A stretch of DNA of 64,000 nt from Rhodococcus sp. OK302 (GTDB lineage: Bacteria > Actinomycetota > Actinomycetes > Mycobacteriales > Mycobacteriaceae), in NCBI RefSeq assembly GCF_002245895.1, contig NZ_NPJZ01000001.1, forward strand, positions 3,260,501-3,324,500. The letters run 5' to 3'. Positions 34,566 through 43,772 of this stretch are shown in pieces; position 1 is the stretch's first letter, and each line of letters starts with the position of its first letter. Under the pieces are notes generated by a model, which saw only the letters and a program-made list of their open reading frames with translations, had not been told where the DNA came from and ran no database searches. The position numbers and the translations under genes were made by a program.

Positions 34566-35942
34566 TCAGATATCGAGTCCGAGCAGTGCGTTCTCGACAA
34601 CCTCGGCCAGAGCCGGGTGGATCCAGTACTGGCCGCGGGCCATGTCCTGAGCGGAGAGTCCGAAGCTCATGGCCTGGATGAGCGGCTGGATGACAGTGGG
34701 CGCCTGGGTGCCCATGACATGGGCGCCGAGGAGACGTCCGGTCCCGCGCTCCGCGATGACCTTGCAGATGCCTTCTTGATCTTCCATCGCCCAGCCGTAG
34801 GCGACGTCGCCGTAGGCCTGGACCTTGACGGTGATGTCGAGGCCGGCGTCGCGGGCCTGTTTCTCCGTCATGCCGACGTCGGCGATCTGGGGGTCGGTGA
34901 AGACGGCGGCGGGAACGAAGCGATGATCGGTGCTGCGTAGCCCGGAGGTGTCGTTCCAGGCGTCCTGCAGCAGGTTGTGCTGAACGACCCGCATCTCGTG
35001 GTTGGCGACGTGCTTGAGCTGATACGGCGATGAGACGTCACCGAGCGCGTAGACGCCTTCAACGCTGGTGCGCTGGTACTCGTCGACGACGATGGAACCC
35101 TTGTCGTCGAGTTCGATGCCGGCCTTGTCGAGGCCGAGAAGATCGCCATTGGGCTTGCGGCCCACCGCAACCAGGAGGACGTCGCCGGAAACGACTGTGC
35201 CGTTGTCCAGCTCGACGGCGATGTTGTCGCCGTCAGCCTTGACGGATTGCATCGGCGAGCCGAGGTGGACATCCCACTTCTTTGTCGCGAGTTCGGTGAA
35301 ACGCTCCGAGATCTCGTCGTCCAGATGACGCAGCAGCCGCCCACTGCGGCCGATGATAGAGACGCGAGAACCCAACGCGGAGAACACGTGTGCAAATTCG
35401 GTAGCGATGAATCCGGAGCCGACGATCACAAGATGCTCGGGAAGTTCCGGCAGACGCATGATGTCTTCGTTGGTGTAGTACTTCACACCGCTCGCGGAGA
35501 TCTCCGCGGGAATGATCGGGCGCGACCCGGCCGCGATGACTACCTGATCTGCCGTGATTGTTTCGCCCGTACCGGTGTCGATGGTCTTCGGACCGGTGAA
35601 GGTGGCGTGGCCGCGGTAGACGGTGGTGTTGGGGAGATCCTCGCTGCGGTAACGCTCACCGCCGGCGGAGATGGGATCGATGCGCCCGAAAACGCGCTTG
35701 ACGATGTCCGACCAGCGGACGCCGTCCAGGGTGGCGTCGACACCGAACTTCTCGGCATGCGAGATGGTGTTGGCAACCTCGGCGGCGTAGACGAACATCT
35801 TGGTCGGGATGCACCCGACGTTGAGGCACGTGCCGCCGAAGGTGCCTTCTTCGAGGATGGCGATCTTCTTGCCGTCGAAACGCTCGTCGGGCAACGAGTT
35901 TCCGGAACCACTGCCGATGATGGCAAGGTCGTAATGCGTCAC
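34566..35942 (-). CDS. mtr: Mycothione reductase
   Basis: A 458-residue flavoprotein disulfide reductase. The redox-active cysteines C39 and C44 are in [12 protein letters not shown]. The FAD motif GSGSG is at residues 10-14, and the NADPH domain has a G-x-G-F-I-A-T-E motif near 180. The C-terminal His-Glu pair is in [11 protein letters not shown]. It reduces mycothiol disulfide with NADPH in the cytoplasm. The spaced sequence NSLPDE near the first motif and the actinobacterial context favour mycothione over glutathione or dihydrolipoamide reductase. It overlaps the hydrolase gene by four bases. The order mtr-hydrolase matches M. tuberculosis Rv2855-Rv2854. Confidence 0.93.
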   Translation of the reverse strand: MTHYDLAIIGSGSGNSLPDERFDGKKIAILEEGTFGGTCLNVGCIPTKMFVYAAEVANTISHAEKFGVDATLDGVRWSDIVKRVFGRIDPISAGGERYRSEDLPNTTVYRGHATFTGPKTIDTGTGETITADQVVIAAGSRPIIPAEISASGVKYYTNEDIMRLPELPEHLVIVGSGFIATEFAHVFSALGSRVSIIGRSGRLLRHLDDEISERFTELATKKWDVHLGSPMQSVKADGDNIAVELDNGTVVSGDVLLVAVGRKPNGDLLGLDKAGIELDDKGSIVVDEYQRTSVEGVYALGDVSSPYQLKHVANHEMRVVQHNLLQDAWNDTSGLRSTDHRFVPAAVFTDPQIADVGMTEKQARDAGLDITVKVQAYGDVAYGWAMEDQEGICKVIAERGTGRLLGAHVMGTQAPTVIQPLIQAMSFGLSAQDMARGQYWIHPALAEVVENALLGLDI

Positions 35943-36967
35943 TGCGCAGTCTCCTGTGTGATGTCAGCGTCTGCGGCGAGGTGGCCTTCGAGCCACTCCA
36001 GCCACAGATCCAGTTCGGAAAAAGCTGCGGCCAGAGGCTTCTCGGTGGAGAGAAAGACGTCATGGCGCGCGCCGTCGATAGGAACGATGGTAGTGCGGTC
36101 GCCCAGGCAGCCGGCCCACCGCGCGATCTGCCGCACGTCGAGGACCGAATCCGCGATGTCGACGCTCGGGTTGTAGGACTTGGCGAATTGTGACTTCTTG
36201 GAGCGCAGGACCAGGGCGGGCACTCCGATATCGAGGCCGCGATGCAGTTGCGCGTGTCCGGCACGAACTGCTCGCATCCAGCCGAACGTGATGGGGCAAC
36301 CGGATAGGGGTTTCCAGTCCAGGTTGTAGTCCCACTCGCCGTTGGCGGAGACGTGCAGGCTCGAGCCGTACGTCGGCAATCCGGTACCGGGAATGACGGT
36401 CTTCGCGGACACTCGGCCCACTGCATCGATGGCCGCCGTGCCGACGGATCGAACCATCGGCGGGCCCTGGAGGTCGAACCACGGGCTGTTGAGCACGATG
36501 CCGGCGATGCCGAGTCCGGCGGTTCCGCCAGGCCTGCGCTGGAGTCGGTCCAGCCACAACGGCGCGATCAATCCGCCGGTCGAGTGAGCCATCAGCAGCA
36601 GTTCACTGCCGTCGGTTTCGGCATTGACGATGCGCAGTGCCTCGTTGAGTTCCGCGTCGTACAACGCGAGATCCGACACGTAGTGGGCGGTGTGGCCCGG
36701 TTTCAGCGATCGCCCGCACTTGCGCAGATCCAGCGCGAAGAACGCGTAACCCTGCGCAGCGAAGTGCTCCGCCAGATGTTTCTGGAAGAAGTAATCGGTG
36801 AACCCGTGTATATACAGAACTGCACGGGTTGCGCGGGCGGCGTCGCCTGGCGGTTGATAGCGGACGAGTGTGGCATCCACCTCACCTTCACCGTCCGGAT
36901 CGGTTCCGAGAGGAATGGTCAGCTGCTGATATCCGTCTCCGAGGACGTCTGGAACCCATGTAGTCAC
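35939..36967 (-). CDS. Alpha/beta hydrolase (serine aminopeptidase S33/monoacylglycerol-lipase type)
   Basis: A 342-residue alpha/beta hydrolase. The nucleophile is in A-H-S-T-G-G near residue 127, with an aspartate (in [10 protein letters not shown]) and a histidine near 304 completing a plausible triad. It resembles mycobacterial Rv2854. Likely activity is on an acyl ester such as monoacylglycerol or lysophospholipid; the substrate is unproven. It is the promoter-proximal gene of the mtr pair and its stop overlaps the mtr start (ATGA). No signal peptide is present. Confidence 0.86.
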   Translation of the reverse strand: MTTWVPDVLGDGYQQLTIPLGTDPDGEGEVDATLVRYQPPGDAARATRAVLYIHGFTDYFFQKHLAEHFAAQGYAFFALDLRKCGRSLKPGHTAHYVSDLALYDAELNEALRIVNAETDGSELLLMAHSTGGLIAPLWLDRLQRRPGGTAGLGIAGIVLNSPWFDLQGPPMVRSVGTAAIDAVGRVSAKTVIPGTGLPTYGSSLHVSANGEWDYNLDWKPLSGCPITFGWMRAVRAGHAQLHRGLDIGVPALVLRSKKSQFAKSYNPSVDIADSVLDVRQIARWAGCLGDRTTIVPIDGARHDVFLSTEKPLAAAFSELDLWLEWLEGHLAADADITQETAQ

Positions 36968-37113
36968 AGATCACAATCTAATCGTCGTTTCACGTCCGCG
37001 TTGTAGCGCACAATTGGGTGTGGTTAACGGCGCACTTACGCCCAGGTAACCTGTTCGGCGTAACACAGCAGGCGGATGCGCGCACGGCAAATGACAAGGA
37101 AGTCGATTCTCCA

Positions 37114-38652
37114 GTGTCGAATCAGAACGCGGTAGAGACGAAGACGGATGTAGTGCTCGTGGGCGCAGGCATCATGAGTGCGACGCTGGGCGCCCTGTTG
37201 CGCCAGTTGCAGCCCGATTGGTCGATCTCGACCTTCGAGCGCCTCGATGCCGTCGCAGCCGAGAGCAGCGACCCGTGGAACAACGCAGGAACCGGTCACT
37301 CCGCGCTCTGCGAGCTCAACTACACCCCCGAGAACCCGGACGGCACGGTCGACATCAAGAAGGCCGTCAACGTCAACGAGCAGTTCCAGGTGTCCCGCCA
37401 GTTCTGGGCGCACGCGGTTGAGCAGGGCATCCTGACGCAGCCCAAGGAATTCATCAATCCCGTCGCACACGTGAGTTTTGTCCACGGTGAGGCCAACGCC
37501 AAGTACCTGCGTGCCCGCTACGACGCACTTGCCGGCAATACCCTGTTCCGCGGCATGGAGTACATCGACGATCCGGCCGAGTTCACCAAGCGTCTGCCGC
37601 TGATGTCCAAGGGCCGCGACTTCTCGGACCCCATTGCTCTCAACTGGAGCCAGGACGGTACCGACGTCGATTTCGGAGCGCTCACAAAGCAGCTCGTCGG
37701 CCATATCGGCAAGACCGGCGGCATGATGTACTTCGGCCACGAGGTCACCAACCTGACGCAGAACTCCGACAAGACGTGGACAGTCAAGGTCACCAACACG
37801 CGTACCGGTGAAAAGCGCGTCGTCCGTACACGATTCGTATTCGTCGGTGCCGGCGGTGGCGCTCTGCACCTGCTGCAGAAGTCGGGCATCAAGGAAGCCA
37901 AGGGCTTCGGCGGCTTCCCGGTCAGCGGTGCGTTCCTGCGTTGCACCAACCCCGAACTCATCGCGCAGCACAGCGCGAAGGTGTACGGCAAGGCCGCTGT
38001 CGGCGCTCCGCCCATGTCGGTTCCGCACCTCGACACGCGCGTCATCGGCAACAAGCCGGGACTGATGTTCGGACCGTACGCCGGCTGGTCACCCAAGTTC
38101 CTCAAGCAGGGTCGCGTCACGGACCTGCCGGGTTCGGTCAAGCCCAACAACATCCTCTCGATGCTCGGCGTCGGCGTCAGCGAACTCGGCCTGGTCAAGT
38201 ACCTCGTCAGCGAGCTCACCAAGAGCGAAGCCGGCCGTATCGTCGACCTGCGTGAGTTTGCCCCCAAGGCACAGGCTCAGGACTGGGAGCTCATCACCGC
38301 GGGCCAGCGTGTCCAGGTGATCCGCCGGGCCAAGGGCAAGGGCGGCGTCCTCGAATTCGGTACTGCCGTCGTGGCCGCCGAAGACGGATCGATCGCCGGC
38401 CTGCTCGGCGCATCCCCGGGTGCGTCGACGGCTGTTCCGGCCATGCTCGACGTCCTCGAGCGCTGCTTCCCGACCGAATTCCAGGGCTGGAAGGGCAAGC
38501 TTCGCGAGATGATCCCGTCCATCGGCGTTAAGCTCGCCGACAACGAGGGCCTGTTCGACCAGGTGTGGGATTGGTCTTCGAAGGTGCTCGAGCTCGATTC
38601 GGCCGCCGCAACCGGGGCTTCTCCGGTCGCGGATACCGCAGCAGCTGTGTGA
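37114..38652 (+). CDS. mqo: Malate:quinone oxidoreductase
   Basis: A 512-residue FAD-dependent membrane-peripheral enzyme that oxidises L-malate to oxaloacetate and passes electrons to quinone, feeding the respiratory chain. The FAD motif [10 protein letters not shown] lies near the N-terminus, and the family block [16 protein letters not shown] is near 60-75. The GTG at 37114 has AAGGAAG 11 bases upstream and gives the usual N-terminus; an ATG-type extension to 37018 is not convincing. It matches Rv2852c in the conserved order. A GNAT gene follows after 11 bases. Confidence 0.95.
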   Translation: MSNQNAVETKTDVVLVGAGIMSATLGALLRQLQPDWSISTFERLDAVAAESSDPWNNAGTGHSALCELNYTPENPDGTVDIKKAVNVNEQFQVSRQFWAHAVEQGILTQPKEFINPVAHVSFVHGEANAKYLRARYDALAGNTLFRGMEYIDDPAEFTKRLPLMSKGRDFSDPIALNWSQDGTDVDFGALTKQLVGHIGKTGGMMYFGHEVTNLTQNSDKTWTVKVTNTRTGEKRVVRTRFVFVGAGGGALHLLQKSGIKEAKGFGGFPVSGAFLRCTNPELIAQHSAKVYGKAAVGAPPMSVPHLDTRVIGNKPGLMFGPYAGWSPKFLKQGRVTDLPGSVKPNNILSMLGVGVSELGLVKYLVSELTKSEAGRIVDLREFAPKAQAQDWELITAGQRVQVIRRAKGKGGVLEFGTAVVAAEDGSIAGLLGASPGASTAVPAMLDVLERCFPTEFQGWKGKLREMIPSIGVKLADNEGLFDQVWDWSSKVLELDSAAATGASPVADTAAAV

Positions 38653-38663
38653 TAGTCGAGTCC

Positions 38664-39140
38664 ATGACGGCAACAGCAGCACTCAAACGTTCGTGGGCAC
38701 TCGATCTCGACAACAAGACGTTTTACGAGTTGCTGAAGCTTCGAGTGGAGGTCTTTGTCGTCGAGCAGGCTTGCCCGTATCCCGAGCTGGACGGGCGAGA
38801 CCTGCTGACAGAGACGCGCCATTTCTGGCTCGAGCAGGACGGCCAAGTGGTGTGCACCCTTCGTCTTCTCGAAGAGCACGACGACGGCAAGAAGAGCTTC
38901 CGAATCGGACGACTCTGCACTTCTCGTTCGGCTCGTGGCGAAGGTCACACGACGCGATTGCTGCAGGCAGCGCTCGCCGAGGTCGGCGAGGCACCGTGTC
39001 GCATCAACGCCCAGACCTATCTGGTCGAGATGTACAGCAAGCACGGCTTCAAGACGGACGGCGAAGAGTTCCTCGAAGACGGAATTCCCCACACGCCGAT
39101 GCGTCGTGGCGGCGGCGAAGCGTTTGTAGTCGCCAGCTAG
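38664..39140 (+). CDS. GNAT N-acetyltransferase (ElaA-like)
   Basis: A 158-residue GNAT. The acetyl-CoA pyrophosphate-binding turn lies around residues 85-100 (RIGRLCTSRSARGEGHTTRLL), followed by the C-terminal strand with YSKHGFKTDGEEFLEDG typical of ElaA. The substrate is unknown. It is 11 bases after mqo and so cotranscribed. It corresponds in position to Rv2851c. Transcription should end at the terminator near 39230-39271. Confidence 0.88.
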   Translation: MTATAALKRSWALDLDNKTFYELLKLRVEVFVVEQACPYPELDGRDLLTETRHFWLEQDGQVVCTLRLLEEHDDGKKSFRIGRLCTSRSARGEGHTTRLLQAALAEVGEAPCRINAQTYLVEMYSKHGFKTDGEEFLEDGIPHTPMRRGGGEAFVVAS

Positions 39141-39148
39141 TTCTGTAA

Positions 39149-39244
39149 GACAATTGACTCTGGTCGCGCCGCGACAATTGACCCTGGTCGCGCCGCGACA
39201 ATTGACCCTGGTCGCGCCGCGACAATTGACCCTGGTCGGCTCGC
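39149..39244 (+). repeat. Four tandem 24-bp repeats between GNAT gene and riboswitch
   Basis: Units start at 39149, 39173, 39197 and 39221. Each begins GACAATTGACCCTGGTC and continues GCGCCGC; unit 1 has one substitution and unit 4 diverges in its last bases. Within a unit GTCGCG-C-CGCGAC forms a small palindrome. No spacers of other sequence occur between units, so this is not CRISPR. The last unit supplies the left arm of the terminator that follows, which suggests the array grew by duplicating part of the terminator region. Confidence 0.9.
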
Positions 39245-39271
39245 TGAAAAGTGAGCCGACTAGGGTTTTTT
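39230..39271 (+). terminator. Rho-independent terminator with GAAA loop
   Basis: A stem of about 16 pairs (39230-39245 with 39250-39265, including two G-T pairs) is closed by a GAAA tetraloop and followed by TTTTTT at 39266-39271. It ends the mqo-GNAT transcript just before the riboswitch. Confidence 0.9.
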
Positions 39272-39276
39272 CGATA

Positions 39277-39380
39277 CCGAATGCTCGCGGGGAAGTCCTG
39301 TTCGATTCAGGCGCGGTCCCGCCACTGTGAAAGATCTCATCTGCGAAACGAGATCTCAGCCAGGTTGCCGCGACATTCGG
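39277..39380 (+). promoter_or_regulatory. Cobalamin riboswitch
   Basis: A 104-nt element. The closing stem P1 is CCGAATG (39277-39283) with CATTCGG (39374-39380). Inside lie a G-C-G-G-G-G-A-A box and the B12-box-type CCCGCCACTGTGA near 39321-39332, with AGCCAGG near 39358. These match the conserved core of cobalamin riboswitches. A hairpin of CTCGG/CCGAG sits between it and the GGAGGG ribosome site near 39416, consistent with control at translation start. It should shut off the cobalamin genes downstream when adenosylcobalamin is plentiful. The terminator before it makes a promoter here hard to place; it must lie within the repeats or just after them. Confidence 0.88.
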
Positions 39381-39428
39381 ATAAGCCAAGTTCTCGGCGA
39401 GGAAACCGAGAGGTGGAGGGATGTCGAC

Positions 39429-41375
39429 GTGCGTGTAGAAGATGATCAGAGCGCGGTAGCGGGTTTTCCGTTCAGCGCCGTTGTAGGCCAGGACCAATTG
39501 AGGCTGGCGTTGATCCTGTGTGCGGTGCACCCGGGAATCGGCGGGGTGCTGGTTCGCGGCGAAAAAGGTACGGCCAAGTCCACGGTGGTGCGCGCTTTGA
39601 CGGCGCTGCTGCCGGCGGTCGACGATGCCGGTGTCAGCCGTCCCGCGCGGCTGGTGGAACTTCCCGTCGGTGCGACGGAAGATCGGGTGATCGGCTCGAT
39701 CGACCTCGAGAAGGTTCTTCGCGACGGTGAACGAGCTTTCCAGCCCGGGTTGCTGGCCGCAGCCCATCAGGGTGTTCTGTACGTCGACGAAGTGAACTTG
39801 CTCCACGATCATCTGGTGGATGTTCTCCTCGACGCTGCGGCAATGGGCCGGGTGCACATCGAACGTGACGGAATCTCGCACTCGCATGCAGCGAAGTTCG
39901 TTCTCGTGGGAACCATGAATCCCGAAGAGGGAGAACTGCGTCCACAGTTGTTGGATCGTTTCGGTCTCGCAGTGGATGTGGCAGCTTCTCGGGATGTCGA
40001 TGTGCGCATGGACGTTGTGCGTCGCCGCCTCGACTACGAACGCGACCCGCAGGCTTTTGCGGCCCGCTACGCGCCGGCCGATCAGGAACTGGCGGCCGAA
40101 ATTCTTGCGGCACGTGGGCAATTGGATTCCGTGGAGTTGAGTAACCGTGAGCTACGCAGAATTGCGTCACTCTGCGCATCTTTCGACGTCGACGGTATGC
40201 GTGCCGATCTGGTTCTCGCTCGCACCGCTACTGCCCATGCCGCGTGGCGCGGGGACACCGAGGTGACCGAAGAAGACGTGCAGATTGCCGCGGAATTGAC
40301 TCTGCCACACCGTCGTCGACGCGACCCGTTCGATGAGCCGGGCCTCGATCAGCAGCAGTTGGACGACGCGCTGAGGCAGGCCGACCAAGATGCGCAGCAG
40401 CAGGCAGACGACGATGCGCGCGCTGGTGAGCCTGAGTCTCCCGAAAACCCCGAAGATGGTAGCCCTGAAGACGGTGGCCCGAATGATTCTGGCCCCGATG
40501 ACGGACCTGACGATGACGGTCCGGAGGATCCTGACGGTCCGGGCGGGGGAGTGCGCGCCGCCGACCGACCGTCTGCTCCACCGAGCAGCCAATTTGCCAC
40601 CAAACTCCTCGAAGTTCCCGGTGTGGGCGAAGGTGCGCCCGGACGCCGTTCGCGGTCCGAGTCTTCGCGTGGACGCGTCGTGCGGTCCACTTCCGATCGC
40701 GGCCACGGACTGCACCTGACAAGCACGGTCTTTGCGGCTGCGGGATCCCAGGTTGCTCGCGGCCGCACTACGGGACGGCTTCGGCTGGCGCCGACGGATC
40801 TGCGGGGCGCGATTCGTGAAGGGCGAGAAGGCAATCTGATCGTCTTTGTTGTCGACGCATCGGGTTCGATGGCGGCGCGTGATCGCCTGTCTGCTGTCAC
40901 GGGGGCGGTGGTTTCCCTTCTTCGTGACGCGTACCAGCGCCGCGACAAGGTTGCCGTGATTACGGTGCGCGGGCGCGAGGCAGAAATCGTTCTGCCGCCG
41001 ACGTCCTCGGTGGATATCGCTGTTCGTCGGCTGCAATCCATGCGCACGGGCGGTAAATCGCCACTGGCAGAAGGGTTCCTGCGGGCCCGGGAAGTTGTTC
41101 TGCGTGAACGGCTTCGGGATCCGCAGCGCCGCGCACTGGTAGTCGCACTCACCGACGGCCGCGCTACCGGCGGCAAGGACGCACTGCACCGTGCCAGAGT
41201 TGCTGCGCATCTGTTGGCCGATGCCTCGGTGGCGTCCATCGTCGTGGATTGCGAAACCGGGCTTGTCCGTTTGGGATTGGCCGCCGAACTGGCCCGAGAA
41301 CTACGCGGCGGATGCGTCCGCCTTGCCGAATTGTCAGCGCAGCAGGTCGCGGGCGTCGTCCGCGCCGCCGCCTAA
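39429..41375 (+). CDS. Magnesium/cobalt-chelatase-type AAA+ plus VWA fusion protein
   Basis: A 648-residue protein. The AAA+ domain (about 10-330) has Walker [10 protein letters not shown] near residue 43 and Walker [11 protein letters not shown] low-complexity acidic linker rich in D, E, G and P spans about 325-380. The C-terminal VWA domain has the MIDAS motif DASGSMAAR near 475. This is the BchI/BchD-type motor fused to its adaptor, equivalent to Rv2850c. It probably powers cobalt insertion into the corrin ring with an unseen CobN subunit. The GTG at 39429 has GGAGGG upstream; a longer frame would start inside the riboswitch. Confidence 0.9.
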   Translation: MRVEDDQSAVAGFPFSAVVGQDQLRLALILCAVHPGIGGVLVRGEKGTAKSTVVRALTALLPAVDDAGVSRPARLVELPVGATEDRVIGSIDLEKVLRDGERAFQPGLLAAAHQGVLYVDEVNLLHDHLVDVLLDAAAMGRVHIERDGISHSHAAKFVLVGTMNPEEGELRPQLLDRFGLAVDVAASRDVDVRMDVVRRRLDYERDPQAFAARYAPADQELAAEILAARGQLDSVELSNRELRRIASLCASFDVDGMRADLVLARTATAHAAWRGDTEVTEEDVQIAAELTLPHRRRRDPFDEPGLDQQQLDDALRQADQDAQQQADDDARAGEPESPENPEDGSPEDGGPNDSGPDDGPDDDGPEDPDGPGGGVRAADRPSAPPSSQFATKLLEVPGVGEGAPGRRSRSESSRGRVVRSTSDRGHGLHLTSTVFAAAGSQVARGRTTGRLRLAPTDLRGAIREGREGNLIVFVVDASGSMAARDRLSAVTGAVVSLLRDAYQRRDKVAVITVRGREAEIVLPPTSSVDIAVRRLQSMRTGGKSPLAEGFLRAREVVLRERLRDPQRRALVVALTDGRATGGKDALHRARVAAHLLADASVASIVVDCETGLVRLGLAAELARELRGGCVRLAELSAQQVAGVVRAAA

Positions 41376-41397
41376 CGTTTCCCCCCAGGAGATCACC

Positions 41398-42012
41398 ATG
41401 CCCAAGGGCGTTCCCGAATCAGTTCCCGACGACGGCTTGACTACACGTCAGCGTCGTAACGCGCCGGTGCTGGCAGTCCACACCGGACCGGGCAAAGGCA
41501 AGTCCACCGCAGCGTTCGGTATGGCGCTGCGCGCCTGGAACCAAGGTTTCGACATCGGCGTCTTCCAGTTCGTGAAGAGCGCGAAGTGGAAGGTCGGCGA
41601 GGAAGCTGCGTTCCGTGCGCTCGGAAACCTGCACGACGAGACCGGCGTCGGCGGTCCGGTGCAGTGGCACAAGATGGGCGAAGGCTGGTCCTGGACCCGA
41701 AAGGCGGGTAGCGAAGAAGATCACGCCACCGCTGCTGCCGAGGGGTGGAAGGAGATCGCCCGTCGCCTTGCCAACGAGGAACATCGCTTCTACGTACTCG
41801 ACGAGTTCACCTACCCTCTCAAATGGGGATGGGTCGACGTCGACGAGGTTGTGCAGACTCTGCGTGACCGACCGGGTAATCAGCACGTTGTCATCACCGG
41901 ACGTGACGCTCCGCAGGCCTTGATCGAAGCGGCCGATCTTGTCACCGAGATGACCAAGATCAAGCACCCCATGGACGCGGGCCGGAAAGGCCAGCGGGGC
42001 ATCGAATGGTGA
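41398..42012 (+). CDS. cobO: Cob(I)yrinic acid a,c-diamide adenosyltransferase
   Basis: A 204-residue CobO/BtuR-type enzyme. The P-loop G-P-G-K-G-K-S-T is at 30-37 and FVLDEFTYPL-like sequence near 137 carries Walker B. It transfers the adenosyl group of ATP to the reduced cobalt of cobyrinic acid a,c-diamide. The ATG has AGGAG upstream. The stop overlaps the next start (seven bases), so the genes are coupled. It corresponds to Rv2849c. Confidence 0.95.
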   Translation: MPKGVPESVPDDGLTTRQRRNAPVLAVHTGPGKGKSTAAFGMALRAWNQGFDIGVFQFVKSAKWKVGEEAAFRALGNLHDETGVGGPVQWHKMGEGWSWTRKAGSEEDHATAAAEGWKEIARRLANEEHRFYVLDEFTYPLKWGWVDVDEVVQTLRDRPGNQHVVITGRDAPQALIEAADLVTEMTKIKHPMDAGRKGQRGIEW

Positions 42013-43382
42013 GCTCTTCTACTCCCGCCGTCGTGATTGCCGCCCCCGCGTCAGGGAGCGGAAAGACCACGGTGGCAACGGGATTGATCGGTGCTCTTCG
42101 CAGTTCGGGTAGCAGCGTCGCGCCGTTCAAAGTGGGGCCAGACTACATCGACCCCGGCTATCACGGACTGGCCGCGGGGCGTCCGGGACGTAATCTCGAC
42201 ACCGTGCTGGTGGGGACGGATCGCGTCGGGCCGCTCTACAACCACGGCACCGCCGGTTGCGACATCGCAGTCGTCGAAGGTGTCATGGGTCTGTTCGACG
42301 GCAAGATCGACGAAGCCAACGCGCAGGCGTCGGCCGAGGGATCGACGGCGCAGGTTGCCTCGATTCTCGGCGCACCGGTTGTCCTCGTGATCGACGCCCG
42401 CGGCCACAGTCAAAGCCTCGCTGCGGTGCTGCACGGCTTCGCGACCTACGACGCGAGTGTGCGCATCGGGGGAGTGATTCTCAACCGCGTCGGCAGTGCC
42501 CGTCATGAGCAGGTGTTGCGACACGCGTGCGACAAGGTCGGGATCCCGGTTCTCGGTGTTGTTCCGCGCCTGGCGGAGTTGGAAGTACCGTCCCGCCACC
42601 TCGGATTGATTCCGGCGGCCGAACACGGAGCGGCAGCGGTCGCGGCAGTCGATGCGATGTCGGAGTTGATTGCAACGCACGTCGATCTTGATGCCGTGCG
42701 TACTTTGGCTACCTCGACGGTCAGCGAAGCCTCCTGGGACCCTGCCGTGGAAGTGGGGGACCATCGCGCTTCGAGGCCTGTGGTTGCGATGGCCGGCGGG
42801 CCGGCCTTCACCTTCGGATATGCCGAGCATCGGGAACTGCTCGTCGCGGCGGGCGCCGACGTGCAGGTCTTCGATCCTCTCGAGGACGAATTGCCCTCCG
42901 GCGCGGCGGCATTGGTTCTACCCGGCGGATTTCCCGAAGAACATGCCGTTGATCTGGCATCCAATACCGTTTTGCTGCAGCAGGTTCGAGACCTCGCCGG
43001 TGGCGGTGCCCCGATTCACGCCGAGTGCGCCGGCCTCCTTTACCTCGCGCGCAGTCTCGACGGACACGAGATGGCCGGTGTGATCGGCGTCGACGCGCAG
43101 TTCGGCAAGAAACTGACTCTCGGATACCGAGAAGCTGTGGCACTGGGGGATTCGAGCCTATTCGAAGCGGGATCCAGGGTTGCCGGGCACGAGTTCCATC
43201 GAACGTCGCTGGTTTCGGAATCGGCGGACGGGCACGTAGGTGCCTGGGGTTGGCGGCCCTGGGACGGCGGAACCAAGCGTGAGGGCTTTGTTCGCGGCGG
43301 TGTGCATGCCTCCTATCTGCATACACATCCGGCGGGTCAGCCGACATCGATCGCACGGTTTGTCGACGCAGCCCGTGGGTGA
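42006..43382 (+). CDS. cobB: Cobyrinic acid a,c-diamide synthase
   Basis: A 458-residue ATP-dependent amidotransferase. The N-terminal P-loop is A-S-G-S-G-K-T-T near 15-22, a DPGYH motif follows at about 49, and the C-terminal glutaminase domain has the nucleophile in H-A-E-C-A-G-L-L-Y near 340. It amidates carboxylates a and c of the corrin with glutamine. ATG at 42006 and GTG at 42009 are both possible starts; the latter overlaps the cobO stop in the usual GTGA pattern. It corresponds to Rv2848c. Confidence 0.95.
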   Translation: MVSSSTPAVVIAAPASGSGKTTVATGLIGALRSSGSSVAPFKVGPDYIDPGYHGLAAGRPGRNLDTVLVGTDRVGPLYNHGTAGCDIAVVEGVMGLFDGKIDEANAQASAEGSTAQVASILGAPVVLVIDARGHSQSLAAVLHGFATYDASVRIGGVILNRVGSARHEQVLRHACDKVGIPVLGVVPRLAELEVPSRHLGLIPAAEHGAAAVAAVDAMSELIATHVDLDAVRTLATSTVSEASWDPAVEVGDHRASRPVVAMAGGPAFTFGYAEHRELLVAAGADVQVFDPLEDELPSGAAALVLPGGFPEEHAVDLASNTVLLQQVRDLAGGGAPIHAECAGLLYLARSLDGHEMAGVIGVDAQFGKKLTLGYREAVALGDSSLFEAGSRVAGHEFHRTSLVSESADGHVGAWGWRPWDGGTKREGFVRGGVHASYLHTHPAGQPTSIARFVDAARG

Positions 43383-43761
43383 GGTGTACGTCGGCGTCGG
43401 ATTTACCACTGCGGCCACCGCCACTGACATTGTCGACGCAGTGCGAGCGGTGACAGCGGGCGAGATGATTGCGGCTCTGGCCACCATTACTGCAAAGGCG
43501 TCTTCGTCGGCGCTCACTACGGCAGCTGACCAGCTGGCGGTACCGGTGGTCGCATTCGAATCGGAAAGTCTGGTCGCGGTGAATGTTCCGTCGCCGTCGC
43601 GACGAGTCGAGAATGCGGTGGGTGTGGCGAGTGTGGCGGAAGCCGCCGCGATCCTCGCTGCCGATCACGGACCGTTGGTCGTCGGCAAGACATCCACCAA
43701 TACGGTGACCGTGGCTGCTGCCCGTAAAGTTCTACCAGCGTGTACAACGATCCAGAAATGA
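43375..43761 (+). CDS. CobE/CbiG C-terminal-domain-like cobalamin biosynthesis protein
   Basis: A 128-residue protein matching the small CobE/CbiG-C fold, which acts in opening or processing the ring during corrin synthesis. It is positioned between cobB and cobA, where its stop overlaps neighbouring starts. The reading starts at a GTG at 43375, overlapping the cobB stop by eight bases; GTG at 43384 is the alternative. A longer frame to 43240 lies inside cobB. The family call rests on size, a T-x-x-A-T-x-x-D-I-V-x-A-V start and context, so it is less certain than its neighbours. Confidence 0.7.
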   Translation: MGEVYVGVGFTTAATATDIVDAVRAVTAGEMIAALATITAKASSSALTTAADQLAVPVVAFESESLVAVNVPSPSRRVENAVGVASVAEAAAILAADHGPLVVGKTSTNTVTVAAARKVLPACTTIQK

Positions 43762-43772
43762 ATGGAGTGCGA

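Noticed and set aside
39149..39244. CRISPR array
   Set aside because: The 24-bp units are directly adjacent with no spacers, and no cas genes are present.
38277..40121. Long minus-strand open frame (614 codons) over mqo, GNAT and chelatase genes
   Set aside because: It is antisense to three genes with clear family motifs, crosses repeats and a riboswitch, and its protein shows no domain.
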